Assembly: GCA_023382385.1 (NCBI GenBank)
Contig: JAHDVH010000003.1
Span: forward strand, 124,001-188,000
Direction of reading: 5' to 3'
Source: a bacterium
GTDB taxonomy: Bacteria > Electryoneota > RPQS01
DNA length: 64,000 bases
A program made the position numbers and the translations under genes. Below the pieces are notes generated by a model. The model worked only from the letters and a program-made list of their open reading frames with translations. It made no database searches and was not told where the DNA came from. Position 1 is the stretch's first letter; each line of letters opens with the position of its first letter. This document shows, in pieces, positions 43,369 through 51,746 of the stretch.

Positions 43369-43953
43369 TTGAATCAACGCTTGAAAAACAACGTTCTGGC
43401 TTTCCGGCCTGAACTTCCGACCGAGTTGCACGACAAAATCGCACGAATCAAACTCCTTTTGGTCGATGTGGACGGTGTGCTAACGGACGGGACAATATCT
43501 TTTGGGGACGACTTGCTGGAGGCAAAAGGTTTCTCGACAAAGGATGGCCTCATTCTTGGCAGGATCCGAAAGTTCGGGTTGCTGACTGGTGCCATTTCAG
43601 GCCGTAGTTCGACGGCCACGGAAGCTCGTCTGTCGGCTCTTAGGTTTGACGAAATCCGGTTAGGGTTTCTGGCAAAGTGGCCGGTCGCGCACGAGATCAT
43701 CGGGAAACACGGTCTCAAACCAGAACAAATGGCGTTTATTGGTGACGATTTAGTGGATTGGCCTGTGATGGCTCGCTGTGGTTTGTCGGTCGCACCCTGT
43801 GACGCCCATCCTGCCATCATCAACGGTGTGGACTTGGTACTTAACAGTTGCGGCGGGCAGGGTTGCGTCCGCGAGTTCCTTGATTTGTGGCTATGGTCCA
43901 CCGGCCAGTGGGAGGCATTTGTGAACAGTTTCGACGAAGGTGGCGATGAGTGA
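43369..43953 (+). CDS. kdsC: KdsC family 3-deoxy-D-manno-octulosonate 8-phosphate phosphatase
   Basis: A 194-residue HAD phosphatase of the KdsC type. Motif I is LVDVDGVLTDG with catalytic Asp33 and Asp35. GAISGRSSTATEAR is motif II, the Lys of HGLKPEQMAFIGDDLVDWPVM and its Asp pair are motifs III/IV, and the typical APCDAHP tail follows. It makes free Kdo for LPS inner core. The start is a TTG at 43369 with no clear ribosome site; another TTG lies four codons on. It overlaps kdsD by 8 bases. Confidence 0.92.
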   Translation: MNQRLKNNVLAFRPELPTELHDKIARIKLLLVDVDGVLTDGTISFGDDLLEAKGFSTKDGLILGRIRKFGLLTGAISGRSSTATEARLSALRFDEIRLGFLAKWPVAHEIIGKHGLKPEQMAFIGDDLVDWPVMARCGLSVAPCDAHPAIINGVDLVLNSCGGQGCVREFLDLWLWSTGQWEAFVNSFDEGGDE

Positions 43954-44935
43954 TCATCCGACAATAGCTGATGCCTTGAATGCCGCCCGCAGGCTGCTGG
44001 ACATCGAGGCTCGCTCTGTCCTGGAACTCAAACCGAGGGTTAACGGTGAATTTCAGCGCGCAGTTGAATTGCTCTTGGGGATAAGAGGAAGAGTTGTCGT
44101 GACAGGAGTCGGCAAGAGCGGGCATATCGGCAGGAAGATCTCCTCTACCCTCGCGTCCACTGGCACTCCGTCTGCCTATCTTCACCCTGTGGAAGCCGCA
44201 CACGGAGATCTCGGTATGGTTACTCGCGATGACGCAGCAATCATCATCTCCAAAAGCGGCGACACAGAGGAACTGTGGGCAGTACTCCCTTATCTCAAGT
44301 TGATTGGTATACCTGTGATCGGTCTCCTTGGCCACACCCGCGGAGCTTTGGCAGACAAGTGCGACGTCGTGCTCGATACGGGGGTCGCCGAAGAAGGCTG
44401 TCCGATGAATCTTGCGCCGACCGCTTCGACAACAGCCTCTTTAGCCATGGGTGATGCACTCGCCGTAGCGCTGCTGACTGCAAAGGGATTCACTGCAGAG
44501 GACTTCGCTTACCTGCATCCAGGCGGGACTCTCGGGCGGCGGTTACTGCTAAGGGTTGAAGATGTCATGCATACCGGGGAGAATGTCCCAACGGTTCGCG
44601 TTGATGACGACTTAAAGACCGCTGTGCTTTGCATGTCAAAACGCAGATTGGGTGCTGTATGTGTTGTCAATGATGGAGGGCGTCTGGAAGGGATTTTTAC
44701 CGATGGAGATTTGCGGCGCGCATGGCAACAGGACATTGATCTGACAAGGATCCGCATCGGCGAAATTGCTACTCGCAATCCCAAGACAATCTTGCAGGAT
44801 GAGCTGGTGACAAGAGCCGTCAATCAGATGGAGCGGCACAACATAATGGTACTGCCGGTCGTGAACCGCGACGGAGCCCTTGCGGGTATCGTACACATGC
44901 ACGATCTGCTCAAGTCTGGAATCGGCCGGCCGTGA
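43946..44935 (+). CDS. kdsD: Arabinose-5-phosphate isomerase KdsD
   Basis: A 329-residue sugar isomerase. The SIS domain (about 35-170) has GVGKSGHIGRKISSTLASTG and SKSGDTEE, then the LAPTASTTASLAMGDALAVAL block. Two CBS domains follow (about 205-325). It converts ribulose-5-phosphate to arabinose-5-phosphate for Kdo synthesis. The ATG at 43946 has a GAAGG site upstream and overlaps the kdsC stop; a GTG two codons earlier is possible. Confidence 0.96.
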   Translation: MSDHPTIADALNAARRLLDIEARSVLELKPRVNGEFQRAVELLLGIRGRVVVTGVGKSGHIGRKISSTLASTGTPSAYLHPVEAAHGDLGMVTRDDAAIIISKSGDTEELWAVLPYLKLIGIPVIGLLGHTRGALADKCDVVLDTGVAEEGCPMNLAPTASTTASLAMGDALAVALLTAKGFTAEDFAYLHPGGTLGRRLLLRVEDVMHTGENVPTVRVDDDLKTAVLCMSKRRLGAVCVVNDGGRLEGIFTDGDLRRAWQQDIDLTRIRIGEIATRNPKTILQDELVTRAVNQMERHNIMVLPVVNRDGALAGIVHMHDLLKSGIGRP

Positions 44936-45504
44936 AGTTTGTATTGCCAATAGTATTGCTGGCGATCATTATAGGGTGCAGCACTTCGCAACCACCACCG
45001 GAGACCGCCGCTGAAGAGGAATTTCCGGAGCAAGAGCTGTTCGGCGCAAAGATCTCGTTCTATACGGATGACAGATTGGCGACTTTGATCGAGGCGGGGC
45101 ATGTGCTCCAATATGACAAGCAGAATCTCATCATTCTAGACAGCGGTGTCGTCGCGGATTTCTTTGACGAACTGGGTAGACAAAGGACTCGCATCTGGGC
45201 TGACTCGGGAACAGCGACAGAAACTACCCGGAACCTGAACGCCTTCGGGAACGTGGTTGCACGCTCGGACAGCGGAGAGCAGCTTGAAACAGACTGGCTT
45301 CGTTATGACCATGCTCAAGGGATGATCTACGCAGACGGGCGAGTGAAGATATCGACACCTACGGACACGATCTATGGGACGGGATTTCGTGCGGATAAGA
45401 ATCTGCGCAATTGGACAGTAGACCGTCCGACTGGCCGCACATTGCGCGATCGACCGGCCCGTACTGCGACTGAGTCCTCAGTCCAAGACACGCCACTCCC
45501 GTGA
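44932..45504 (+). CDS. lptC: LPS transport protein LptC (lipoprotein-like N-terminus)
   Basis: A 190-residue LptC. A membrane or signal segment (residues 3-15) carries a lipobox-like LAIIIGC, so it may be a lipoprotein rather than the transmembrane anchor found in Escherichia coli. The LptC/OstA-like fold covers about 35-160, with repeated short strands such as ARSDSGEQLETDWLRYD and ADGRVKISTPTDTIYGTGF. It passes LPS from LptBFG to LptA. GTG start and kdsD stop overlap by 4 bases. Confidence 0.85.
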   Translation: MKFVLPIVLLAIIIGCSTSQPPPETAAEEEFPEQELFGAKISFYTDDRLATLIEAGHVLQYDKQNLIILDSGVVADFFDELGRQRTRIWADSGTATETTRNLNAFGNVVARSDSGEQLETDWLRYDHAQGMIYADGRVKISTPTDTIYGTGFRADKNLRNWTVDRPTGRTLRDRPARTATESSVQDTPLP

Positions 45505-46580
45505 ATCGCTGTTTTGTCATCGCCTGTCTGTTCGTCGTTGTGACGTCTGCGCAAGGTCAGCGCGAAGCAGTTGAGCTTCGGCGGGCGGACGAGTTGCGCT
45601 ACGGAGAAGTTAATGGCGCGAAGTATCAAGAGCTGACGGGAAATGTCGAAATCGGGAAGGATAGTTTGAGCATCACTTGCGAGAAAGCTATCTACTTTCC
45701 AGACTCAGGCAAGCTTGACTTTCGAGAAGACGTCATCGTGAATGACGGACATCGCAAGATGTTCGCCTCAGAAGTCACATACTTTGATTGGCTTGAAGAG
45801 GTTCATGCCAAGGGTGGAGTGCGCATCTATCAGGACTCCATCAGAATTCACTGTGACCGGGCAGTCTATCGCGAGCGGCTCGGCAACGGATATCTGTATG
45901 ACAACGTGCGCGTACGGTACGATTCCCGGGATGTCACATTGACCGGAGGGCTTGGCTACTTTGATCACAAGAGCGAGGCTGCGTGGATGACTCGCAGTCC
46001 GGTTCTCATTCGTAGAGACAGCACGGGTAACGCATTCACAGAGATAGTTGGTGACACAATAGCTTACTTAGATGCAGAAGGTCTGGCGACGGCTCGCGGG
46101 TCCGTCAAGATTGTGCGGGACAGCTTGACAGCCTTCGGAGATCTCTTGACTTTTGTCACCGACTCTTCCTACGCCGTATTGACAGGTAAACCACTGGCTG
46201 TTTCGAGTGCCGATAGCATTCTCGGCGACAGTATGCGGCTCTATTTCGATGGCGAAGCGCTCGAACGTGTCGAAGTTCATGGACATGCTATCGCTTCGAG
46301 TCCCTCTGACAGCTTGCCAAGTTCGCCGAGACAGGTATTGACAGGACAAAGCATGACTCTGTGGATCGAGGAAGGACTGCTTTCGCGTGCCTTAATTGAA
46401 GGAACCGCGACTGCAAATTACTTTGTTCGGGACGAGCAGGGCGACCAAGGACTGAATGTAACCTCAGGTGACCGCCTTGCCATTAGGTTTAGCAACCGGA
46501 AGATTTCACACATCCGCGTCGAAGGCGGCACGAAGGGAAAGTATACGCCTGAGTCGCTGGTCAACGCAAAGTTCAAGTAA
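45501..46580 (+). CDS. lptA: LptA/OstA-family periplasmic LPS bridge protein
   Basis: A 359-residue protein with a signal peptide (residues ~1-17, cleaved near SAQG). The OstA/LptA beta-jellyroll repeats extend almost full length (NVEIGKDSLSITCEKAIYFPDSGKLDFREDV, then RIHCDRAVYRERLGNGYLYDNVRV). It is about twice the size of Escherichia coli LptA, suggesting a longer bridge or a fused second OstA unit. GTG start with a 4-base overlap with lptC. Confidence 0.85.
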   Translation: MNRCFVIACLFVVVTSAQGQREAVELRRADELRYGEVNGAKYQELTGNVEIGKDSLSITCEKAIYFPDSGKLDFREDVIVNDGHRKMFASEVTYFDWLEEVHAKGGVRIYQDSIRIHCDRAVYRERLGNGYLYDNVRVRYDSRDVTLTGGLGYFDHKSEAAWMTRSPVLIRRDSTGNAFTEIVGDTIAYLDAEGLATARGSVKIVRDSLTAFGDLLTFVTDSSYAVLTGKPLAVSSADSILGDSMRLYFDGEALERVEVHGHAIASSPSDSLPSSPRQVLTGQSMTLWIEEGLLSRALIEGTATANYFVRDEQGDQGLNVTSGDRLAIRFSNRKISHIRVEGGTKGKYTPESLVNAKFK

Positions 46581-46596
46581 CCACACGGAGCAATTC

Positions 46597-49098
46597 GTGA
46601 CCGCAAAGCCTGCCAAGGCGGTTCCCGCCCCACATGTTGTGAAGAAGCCTATGCCGCACTGGCTGCCCGATGTCCTCGGTGTGCTGGTGCTCTATATCGC
46701 TGTTGTCGGCCTGTTTCACGAGATTGTCCTTAGCAATAAAGTGTTCTCGGCAGGTGATGACACAGTGGCATCGATGTCCTGGAACACTTTTGCAATTCAG
46801 GAGGCTGAAAAAGGCAAATATCCGCTCTGGTGTCCGGAAATCTACGGCGGATTCCCCTCTTTTGCGGCGGGCGCATACTCCAATTTCGAACATGTCGAAG
46901 CGCCATACGCATTCGCATATCGCTGGGCTAATCCGCGCTATTGGGCGGATATGTTCACGAATTACGTCTTGCTGCTGGGGAATTACTCCGGCCCAAATCG
47001 AGGTGAAAAGTGGCTCGTCGCCTTGATGCTCTATGCGGGTCTGCTCGTCTTTTATGTCGTGCGAAGGCTCAAGTTCGCGGTGCCTATTGCAGTGCTCTGC
47101 GGACTTGTGCTCGCATGGAATCCCTATTTCATCTCGCTAATCACTGCATCTCACGGCGGTAAACTTGCTACCTTCATGTACATCCCGATTCTGATGTTTC
47201 TGAGTTGGCAAATTTTCGAGAAGCGAAGACTGCTTGACTTAGCGCTGTTTGCCATGGTCTTTGGGTGGCAGATTCAGCACGGGGGACATACGCAGGTTCT
47301 ATTCTACAGCGGGGTTTCGGTGGGAATACTCTTCATCACTTGGGCGATTCACGAAATCCGCTCGGGAGGAGTTTTGTCTGCACTAACGGCCGGCGGACAG
47401 TTGGCAGTCGCGGTGGTGCTGGCCGTATGCGTCGGATCTCTTTGGTACATCCCTTTGCTGGAGTACGTGGAGTACTCAATACGTGGAGTGGGTCCCGCGA
47501 TTGGCACCGCAGGCCAAAGCGGTTACACAATGGACGACGCGACGGCATGGAGCATGGCCCCATCGGAGTTGATTACATTCGTCTTTCCATCATGGTACGG
47601 GCTGAAGTCCCCAACCTACTGGGGGGACATGCTCTTCACATCATCGAGTTTCTATTTCGGCATTGTGCCTCTGTTGCTCGCGATTCTCGCGTTGTTTGGC
47701 AAGAAATCGCGCTTCATCTGGGCTTTGATCAGCCTATCCGTATTTTCAATCCTGCTTTCCTTTGGCAAGCACTTTGAGAGCTTCTACTCAATCTTCTTCA
47801 ACTATGTTCCATTCTTCGACAAGTTCCGGACACCGTCACTGATCCTCCTATTGGTTATGATGTGTGCTGCAATCCTCGCAGCGTTTGGTTTCCGCAAACT
47901 CGAAGAGCAGCAAGACAACGAGAAGTGGAAGAAGACGTTCCGCTACGTTCTAATTGGCTGTGCCGTGCTGTTGGTCATCTCGCTTGTGGGCGGCGAAGGC
48001 TTGGCAAAAGGTCTGGCAAGTCTAACTAAGGACGGAGAAGCACAGCGCTATCAGCCGCAGCAGATAACCATGCTGGTGAACGAGCGCGCCTCTATGCTTG
48101 CTGGTGATCTCACGTGGCGTCTGTTACTTTTGACGTTGGCCACTGCGGCCATTTACTTATTCATGCTCAAGAAACTTGCAAAGTCAGCTCTGATCGGCGG
48201 ACTGCTGTTGCTGACCGCGATTGACCTTGGAAGTTTTGCGGGAGAGTTTTTTGATCCTCAGCCAAAAGCGCAACAGGCCGCACTATTGCAGACAAACCGC
48301 GTCGTGCAACAGCTTCAGCAGGACAAAGAACTCTTCAGGGTCTTTCCAGCTGGACGGCTGAATCAGGACAATCGGTGGGCGGCATGGGGAGTTGAATCTC
48401 TGGGCGGCTATCACGGCGCGAAGATGCGGAGTTGGCAGGACATGGCCGACTATTTGTTCTATAACGGCACGAATCGTTCCTTCCCGCTCAATCTCGAGTT
48501 GTTTGCATCGCTTAATTGTAAGTACATTATTGCCGAGGGCCTCTTACCGCCCGAGTTTGGGTTGCAATTGGCTTATGAGGATGGTAGTGCTAAGATGGCT
48601 GCTTACCGCCTGCCCAATGCTAAGGAACGCGCCTATTTCATTGACTCGGTGCTCGTGATTCCTGACAGGCGGAACGCATTTGAAACGATGCGGCGCCCGG
48701 GCTTCCCATTCACTCAAATTGCTGTGATTAACAATGACTTGCCGGGACGTTTGGGCAGCGATCCCACGTCTGAAGTCAGAATACTAAAGCATGAAGCACA
48801 CCGCGTGGAAATTGAAACGCGCCGAAACGAACCCGGCCTGCTTGTCCTTGCAGATGCATACTATGAGCCAGAGTGGGTTGCCAAGGTGGACGGGAAACAG
48901 GAGAAGATATTTCTGGTGAACGGGTTTACTCGAGGGCTTTACCTGACTGCAGGTCAACATCAGGTCGTCTTCGAATACGCGGGAAATCGCGAGAGACTGG
49001 GCGTCAATGTAGCGACAGTCTCTCACTTCGTTGTGCTCCTGCTGGTTGGTGCAGGATTCTGGCTTGCGCGACGCCGTAAAACGGAGATCGTGGATTGA
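46597..49098 (+). CDS. YfhO-family multi-pass membrane protein in the lpt operon
   Basis: An 833-residue membrane protein with about twelve to fourteen helices and a ~250-residue soluble C-terminal part (about 570-800), followed by a last helix ([17 protein letters not shown]). The layout and sequences such as [11 protein letters not shown] and the RTPSLILLL helix match the YfhO/GT-C-like family. In Bacillus the family member works with CsbB in glycosylating lipoteichoic acid. The GTG at 46597 has CGGAG 6 bases upstream. Its stop overlaps the lptB start by 4 bases, so it is fixed within this operon. A role in sugar modification of LPS or lipid carriers is inferred. Confidence 0.8.
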   Translation: MTAKPAKAVPAPHVVKKPMPHWLPDVLGVLVLYIAVVGLFHEIVLSNKVFSAGDDTVASMSWNTFAIQEAEKGKYPLWCPEIYGGFPSFAAGAYSNFEHVEAPYAFAYRWANPRYWADMFTNYVLLLGNYSGPNRGEKWLVALMLYAGLLVFYVVRRLKFAVPIAVLCGLVLAWNPYFISLITASHGGKLATFMYIPILMFLSWQIFEKRRLLDLALFAMVFGWQIQHGGHTQVLFYSGVSVGILFITWAIHEIRSGGVLSALTAGGQLAVAVVLAVCVGSLWYIPLLEYVEYSIRGVGPAIGTAGQSGYTMDDATAWSMAPSELITFVFPSWYGLKSPTYWGDMLFTSSSFYFGIVPLLLAILALFGKKSRFIWALISLSVFSILLSFGKHFESFYSIFFNYVPFFDKFRTPSLILLLVMMCAAILAAFGFRKLEEQQDNEKWKKTFRYVLIGCAVLLVISLVGGEGLAKGLASLTKDGEAQRYQPQQITMLVNERASMLAGDLTWRLLLLTLATAAIYLFMLKKLAKSALIGGLLLLTAIDLGSFAGEFFDPQPKAQQAALLQTNRVVQQLQQDKELFRVFPAGRLNQDNRWAAWGVESLGGYHGAKMRSWQDMADYLFYNGTNRSFPLNLELFASLNCKYIIAEGLLPPEFGLQLAYEDGSAKMAAYRLPNAKERAYFIDSVLVIPDRRNAFETMRRPGFPFTQIAVINNDLPGRLGSDPTSEVRILKHEAHRVEIETRRNEPGLLVLADAYYEPEWVAKVDGKQEKIFLVNGFTRGLYLTAGQHQVVFEYAGNRERLGVNVATVSHFVVLLLVGAGFWLARRRKTEIVD

Positions 49099-49865
49099 AC
49101 GATTCTCCAGACATAGTTAACCTCTCCTCAAGCGAAGCGTTAACGACGACCTTGCGAGGTGAACACCTTGTCAAGTTTTACGGACGACGCAAAGTTGTGG
49201 ACGAAGTCTCGGTACAAGTGAGAACCGGCGAAATTGTTGGCCTTCTGGGCCCAAACGGAGCCGGCAAAACGACCACGTTCTATATGATGACGGGAATGAT
49301 CAGGCCGCGTTCCGGACACGTTTTCCTGGGAGATGCCGAAGTCACGGATTGGCCGATGTTTCGACGTGCAAGGTTAGGAATGGGCTATCTGTCGCAAGAG
49401 CCGTCTGTTTTTCGCAAGCTGACCGTGCGAGAGAACTTAATGGCAATCCTCGAACTGTTGCCAATCACGCGTTCTGAGCGCAGAAGCCGTGCTGAGGAGT
49501 TGCTGGCCGAGTTCAGACTGGAACACGTGATCAATAATAAGGGCTTTCAGTTGTCTGGCGGTGAGAGGCGACGTGTGGAGATAGCAAGGTCGCTGGTGAC
49601 ACGCCCGAAGTTCATGCTTTTGGACGAACCCTTTGCCGGGATTGACCCGATTGCCGTAGCCGACATCCAGAGCATCGTTCGGTCATTGAAAGACCGTGGG
49701 ATTGGAGTTCTCATCACGGATCACAACGTTCGCGAGACTCTGGCAATAACTGACCGGGCCTATCTGATCTTTAGCGGGCGGCTGTTGATGGAGGGTTCCG
49801 CAGAGTTCCTTGCCTCGAACGAAGAGGCGAGGCGAATCTATCTCGGCGATTCTTTCCGCCTTTAG
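49095..49865 (+). CDS. lptB: LPS export ABC transporter ATP-binding protein LptB
   Basis: A 256-residue ABC ATPase. Walker A GPNGAGKT lies near residue 54, followed by the LptB-type [12 protein letters not shown] and the Q-loop [14 protein letters not shown]. Signature [10 protein letters not shown] is near 154, Walker [16 protein letters not shown] near 175, and the switch His is in [11 protein letters not shown]. It powers extraction of LPS from the inner membrane with LptFG, which are not in this window. The start is a TTG with GGAG 8 bases upstream. Confidence 0.96.
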   Translation: MNDSPDIVNLSSSEALTTTLRGEHLVKFYGRRKVVDEVSVQVRTGEIVGLLGPNGAGKTTTFYMMTGMIRPRSGHVFLGDAEVTDWPMFRRARLGMGYLSQEPSVFRKLTVRENLMAILELLPITRSERRSRAEELLAEFRLEHVINNKGFQLSGGERRRVEIARSLVTRPKFMLLDEPFAGIDPIAVADIQSIVRSLKDRGIGVLITDHNVRETLAITDRAYLIFSGRLLMEGSAEFLASNEEARRIYLGDSFRL

Positions 49866-50166
49866 GCATGCTATAACACCTGCTTTGCCGAAGCAAGTCG
49901 GGAAGTAACACTATGATTCGACATGCAATAGTTAGACAGAATTATATTATCCCTCTTAAAGTAATCAAAAACAGTGTTTAGATACTAAGACAATCGTTTG
50001 TTCAAAATTACATACCTGGTCAAATTGCAGTCTGCTCCCTTGTGGCACAGGGGTTGCATGAAAGGAGAACTGATCTGCCACGGTGAATGGCTGTGCGGGG
50101 TTGTCCTCAAAACTCCGATTTGCAGAGTCCACTCCTCCCTACCGCTCGGACCAGAAGGGTAATTCG
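49866..50166. other. Intergenic region between lptB and rpoN
   Basis: This 301-base stretch holds an AT-rich part (49935-50025), a -24/-12 sigma-54 promoter (50043-50058) and the rpoN leader. A 34-codon frame starting at 50058 begins inside the promoter and is not a credible gene. No lptB terminator with a T-run is clear; TGCTT/AAGCA near 49881 makes only a 5-bp stem. Confidence 0.6.
50043..50058 (+). promoter_or_regulatory. Sigma-54 promoter in front of rpoN
   Basis: TGGCAC, 5 bases, TTGCA: the -24 GG and -12 GC are 12 bases apart exactly as in the sigma-54 consensus. Transcription would start near 50069, about 98 bases before the rpoN ATG. The AT-rich DNA upstream would suit activator looping. 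Confidence 0.75.
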
Positions 50167-51642
50167 ATGGAACTCAGACAAGTCCTCAAACCCGAACTTC
50201 AACAATACCTTCAACCGCAGCAGATACTGCGGAGCGAGCTCATTCAGCTCCCTATGCTCGAGCTGGAATTGCGCGTGCGTGCCGAGCTGCAGGAGAACCC
50301 GTTCCTCGAGGAAATTGCTGAAGACGAAGTGGTTGTGGAACGAAATGTCGCTGAAGTCGAGACGGACAACTCTGCAGCCTCGTTGGACGATCGTTCCGAC
50401 GCCGATGAGGTCACCGCGCGGACAAGCCGAGAGGAGTCGTCCCGTCAGGATGATGAGGTCGATTGGGACAGCTTCTTGAGCGATGAGGACCCGTCTGTGT
50501 ACAAGGCTTCACGATTCACTTCTTCCGGAGGTGAGGAGCTGACTGAATTGCCCCGCCCGTCTGTTCAATCCCTCGCCGAGCACCTTGAAGATCAACTGCG
50601 GCTTCAGCGGCTGACTGAAGAGGAATATCGCGTAGGACAGTATATCATCGGCTCTATTAATCGTGACGGGTTCTTGAGCTATCCTATCGAGGAAATCGCC
50701 AGAGAGTTGAACGTGCCCGTGCCGCTGGCGTTGCGAGTGCTGTCCGTGGTTCAAGAGCTCGACCCCCCGGGAATCGGCGCGCGGGACTTGCGGGAGTGCC
50801 TGCTGATTCAATTGCGGCAGAAAGATGACCCCCGGGAGTACCGTGTCGCGATGCGCATGTTAGTTGAAGGATACGACGACTTCATGAACAAGCGTTTTGA
50901 AGTCGTGGCACGCAAACTCGGAATTACTCTCGATGAAGTTAAGTCTGCCTACGAAGATATTCGCCGCTTAAATCCCAAACCGGGCGAAGGATACTTCGAT
51001 GAAAAGCAAAATTACATTGTCCCGGACCTTGTCGTGCAGCGCATTGACGATAACGGGAATTTCAATGTCTATTTGAATGACGGCAATACCCCGAACTTTC
51101 ACGTCAATACCGCCTACAAGGAGATGTTCCTCTCGGGGAACACAGACAAGAAGGTCAAGGAGTTTGTTACAAGGAAGCTTGAGAGCGCTCGTTGGTTTAT
51201 CAACGCGATTCACCAGCGGAGGACGACGATTCTGCGCACAATGCGGGCTATCGTAGAACGGCAGAAAGAGTTCTTTATGAAGGGGAGAGAGTTCCTCAAA
51301 CCAATGATTCTGCAGGATATCGCGGAAGACATTGGCATGGATATCTCCACTATTTCGCGTGTCACGAACGGCAAGTACGTTCAAACCGAGTGGGGAGTCT
51401 TCGAACTAAAGTACTTCTTCAGCGAGCGCATGGAAACAAGCGATGGCGAAGAGATTTCAACAAAGGTTATCAAATCGCGCCTGCAGGAGATCATTGAAGC
51501 TGAGGACAAGAGTGACCCTCTGTCGGATCAGGCGATTGCCGAATTCCTCGCCGCGGAAGGATTCCCCATTGCCCGTCGCACAGTGCAGAAATATCGTGAG
51601 CAGCTCAGCATTCCGGTGAAACGACTGCGGCGGGAGATTTAG
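50167..51642 (+). CDS. rpoN: RNA polymerase sigma-54 factor RpoN
   Basis: A 491-residue sigma-54. Region I is the Gln/Leu-rich MELRQVLKPELQQYLQPQQILRSELIQLPMLELE activator-responsive part. An acidic region II linker covers about 60-140. The core-binding domain follows, and the C-terminal DNA-binding part includes the HTH (EDIGMDISTISRVTNGKYVQTEWG) and an RpoN box ARRTVQKYRE near 470. The box has one change from the usual ARRTVAKYRE. The ATG at 50167 has AAGGG upstream and begins at the conserved region I. A terminator follows 41 bases past the stop. Confidence 0.97.
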   Translation: MELRQVLKPELQQYLQPQQILRSELIQLPMLELELRVRAELQENPFLEEIAEDEVVVERNVAEVETDNSAASLDDRSDADEVTARTSREESSRQDDEVDWDSFLSDEDPSVYKASRFTSSGGEELTELPRPSVQSLAEHLEDQLRLQRLTEEEYRVGQYIIGSINRDGFLSYPIEEIARELNVPVPLALRVLSVVQELDPPGIGARDLRECLLIQLRQKDDPREYRVAMRMLVEGYDDFMNKRFEVVARKLGITLDEVKSAYEDIRRLNPKPGEGYFDEKQNYIVPDLVVQRIDDNGNFNVYLNDGNTPNFHVNTAYKEMFLSGNTDKKVKEFVTRKLESARWFINAIHQRRTTILRTMRAIVERQKEFFMKGREFLKPMILQDIAEDIGMDISTISRVTNGKYVQTEWGVFELKYFFSERMETSDGEEISTKVIKSRLQEIIEAEDKSDPLSDQAIAEFLAAEGFPIARRTVQKYREQLSIPVKRLRREI

Positions 51643-51674
51643 CTGGAAGCGTAGCATTTCTGAATTCAGTTTTG

Positions 51675-51680
51675 TATCTT
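51675..51680 (+). promoter_or_regulatory. Possible -10 box for lon
   Basis: TATCTT followed by GG fits the local TAnnTT form, 67 bases before the lon ATG. The expected -35 position (51652-51657) reads TAGCAT, a poor match. Transcription starting here would carry the following hairpin in the lon leader. Confidence 0.25.
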
Positions 51681-51683
51681 GGG

Positions 51684-51723
51684 GCCGGTTGCCGAAGGAT
51701 TTGGCAGCCGGCTTCCTTTTTTC
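51684..51723 (+). terminator. rpoN terminator
   Basis: A 10-bp stem with one GU pair, GCCGGTTGCC (51684-51693) and GGCAGCCGGC (51703-51712), with a 9-base loop followed by TTCCTTTTTTC. It is a good factor-independent terminator between rpoN and lon, and it excludes the TTG at 51672 as the lon start. Confidence 0.85.
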
Positions 51724-51746
51724 ACATCAATCATCCCCGAAATTAC

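Noticed and set aside
44161-44176. TGGCAC-N5-CTGCC, a sigma-54-like match
   Set aside because: It is inside kdsD coding sequence, has a mismatch in the -12 element and no gene start follows at a sensible distance.
50058-50162. 34-codon reading frame between lptB and rpoN
   Set aside because: Its ATG lies at the -12 box of the sigma-54 promoter, so it would not be on the transcript, and the peptide has no recognisable features.
51672-51746. TTG start for Lon 25 codons upstream of the chosen ATG
   Set aside because: The extension would translate through the rpoN terminator stem and adds residues unlike any Lon N-terminus.
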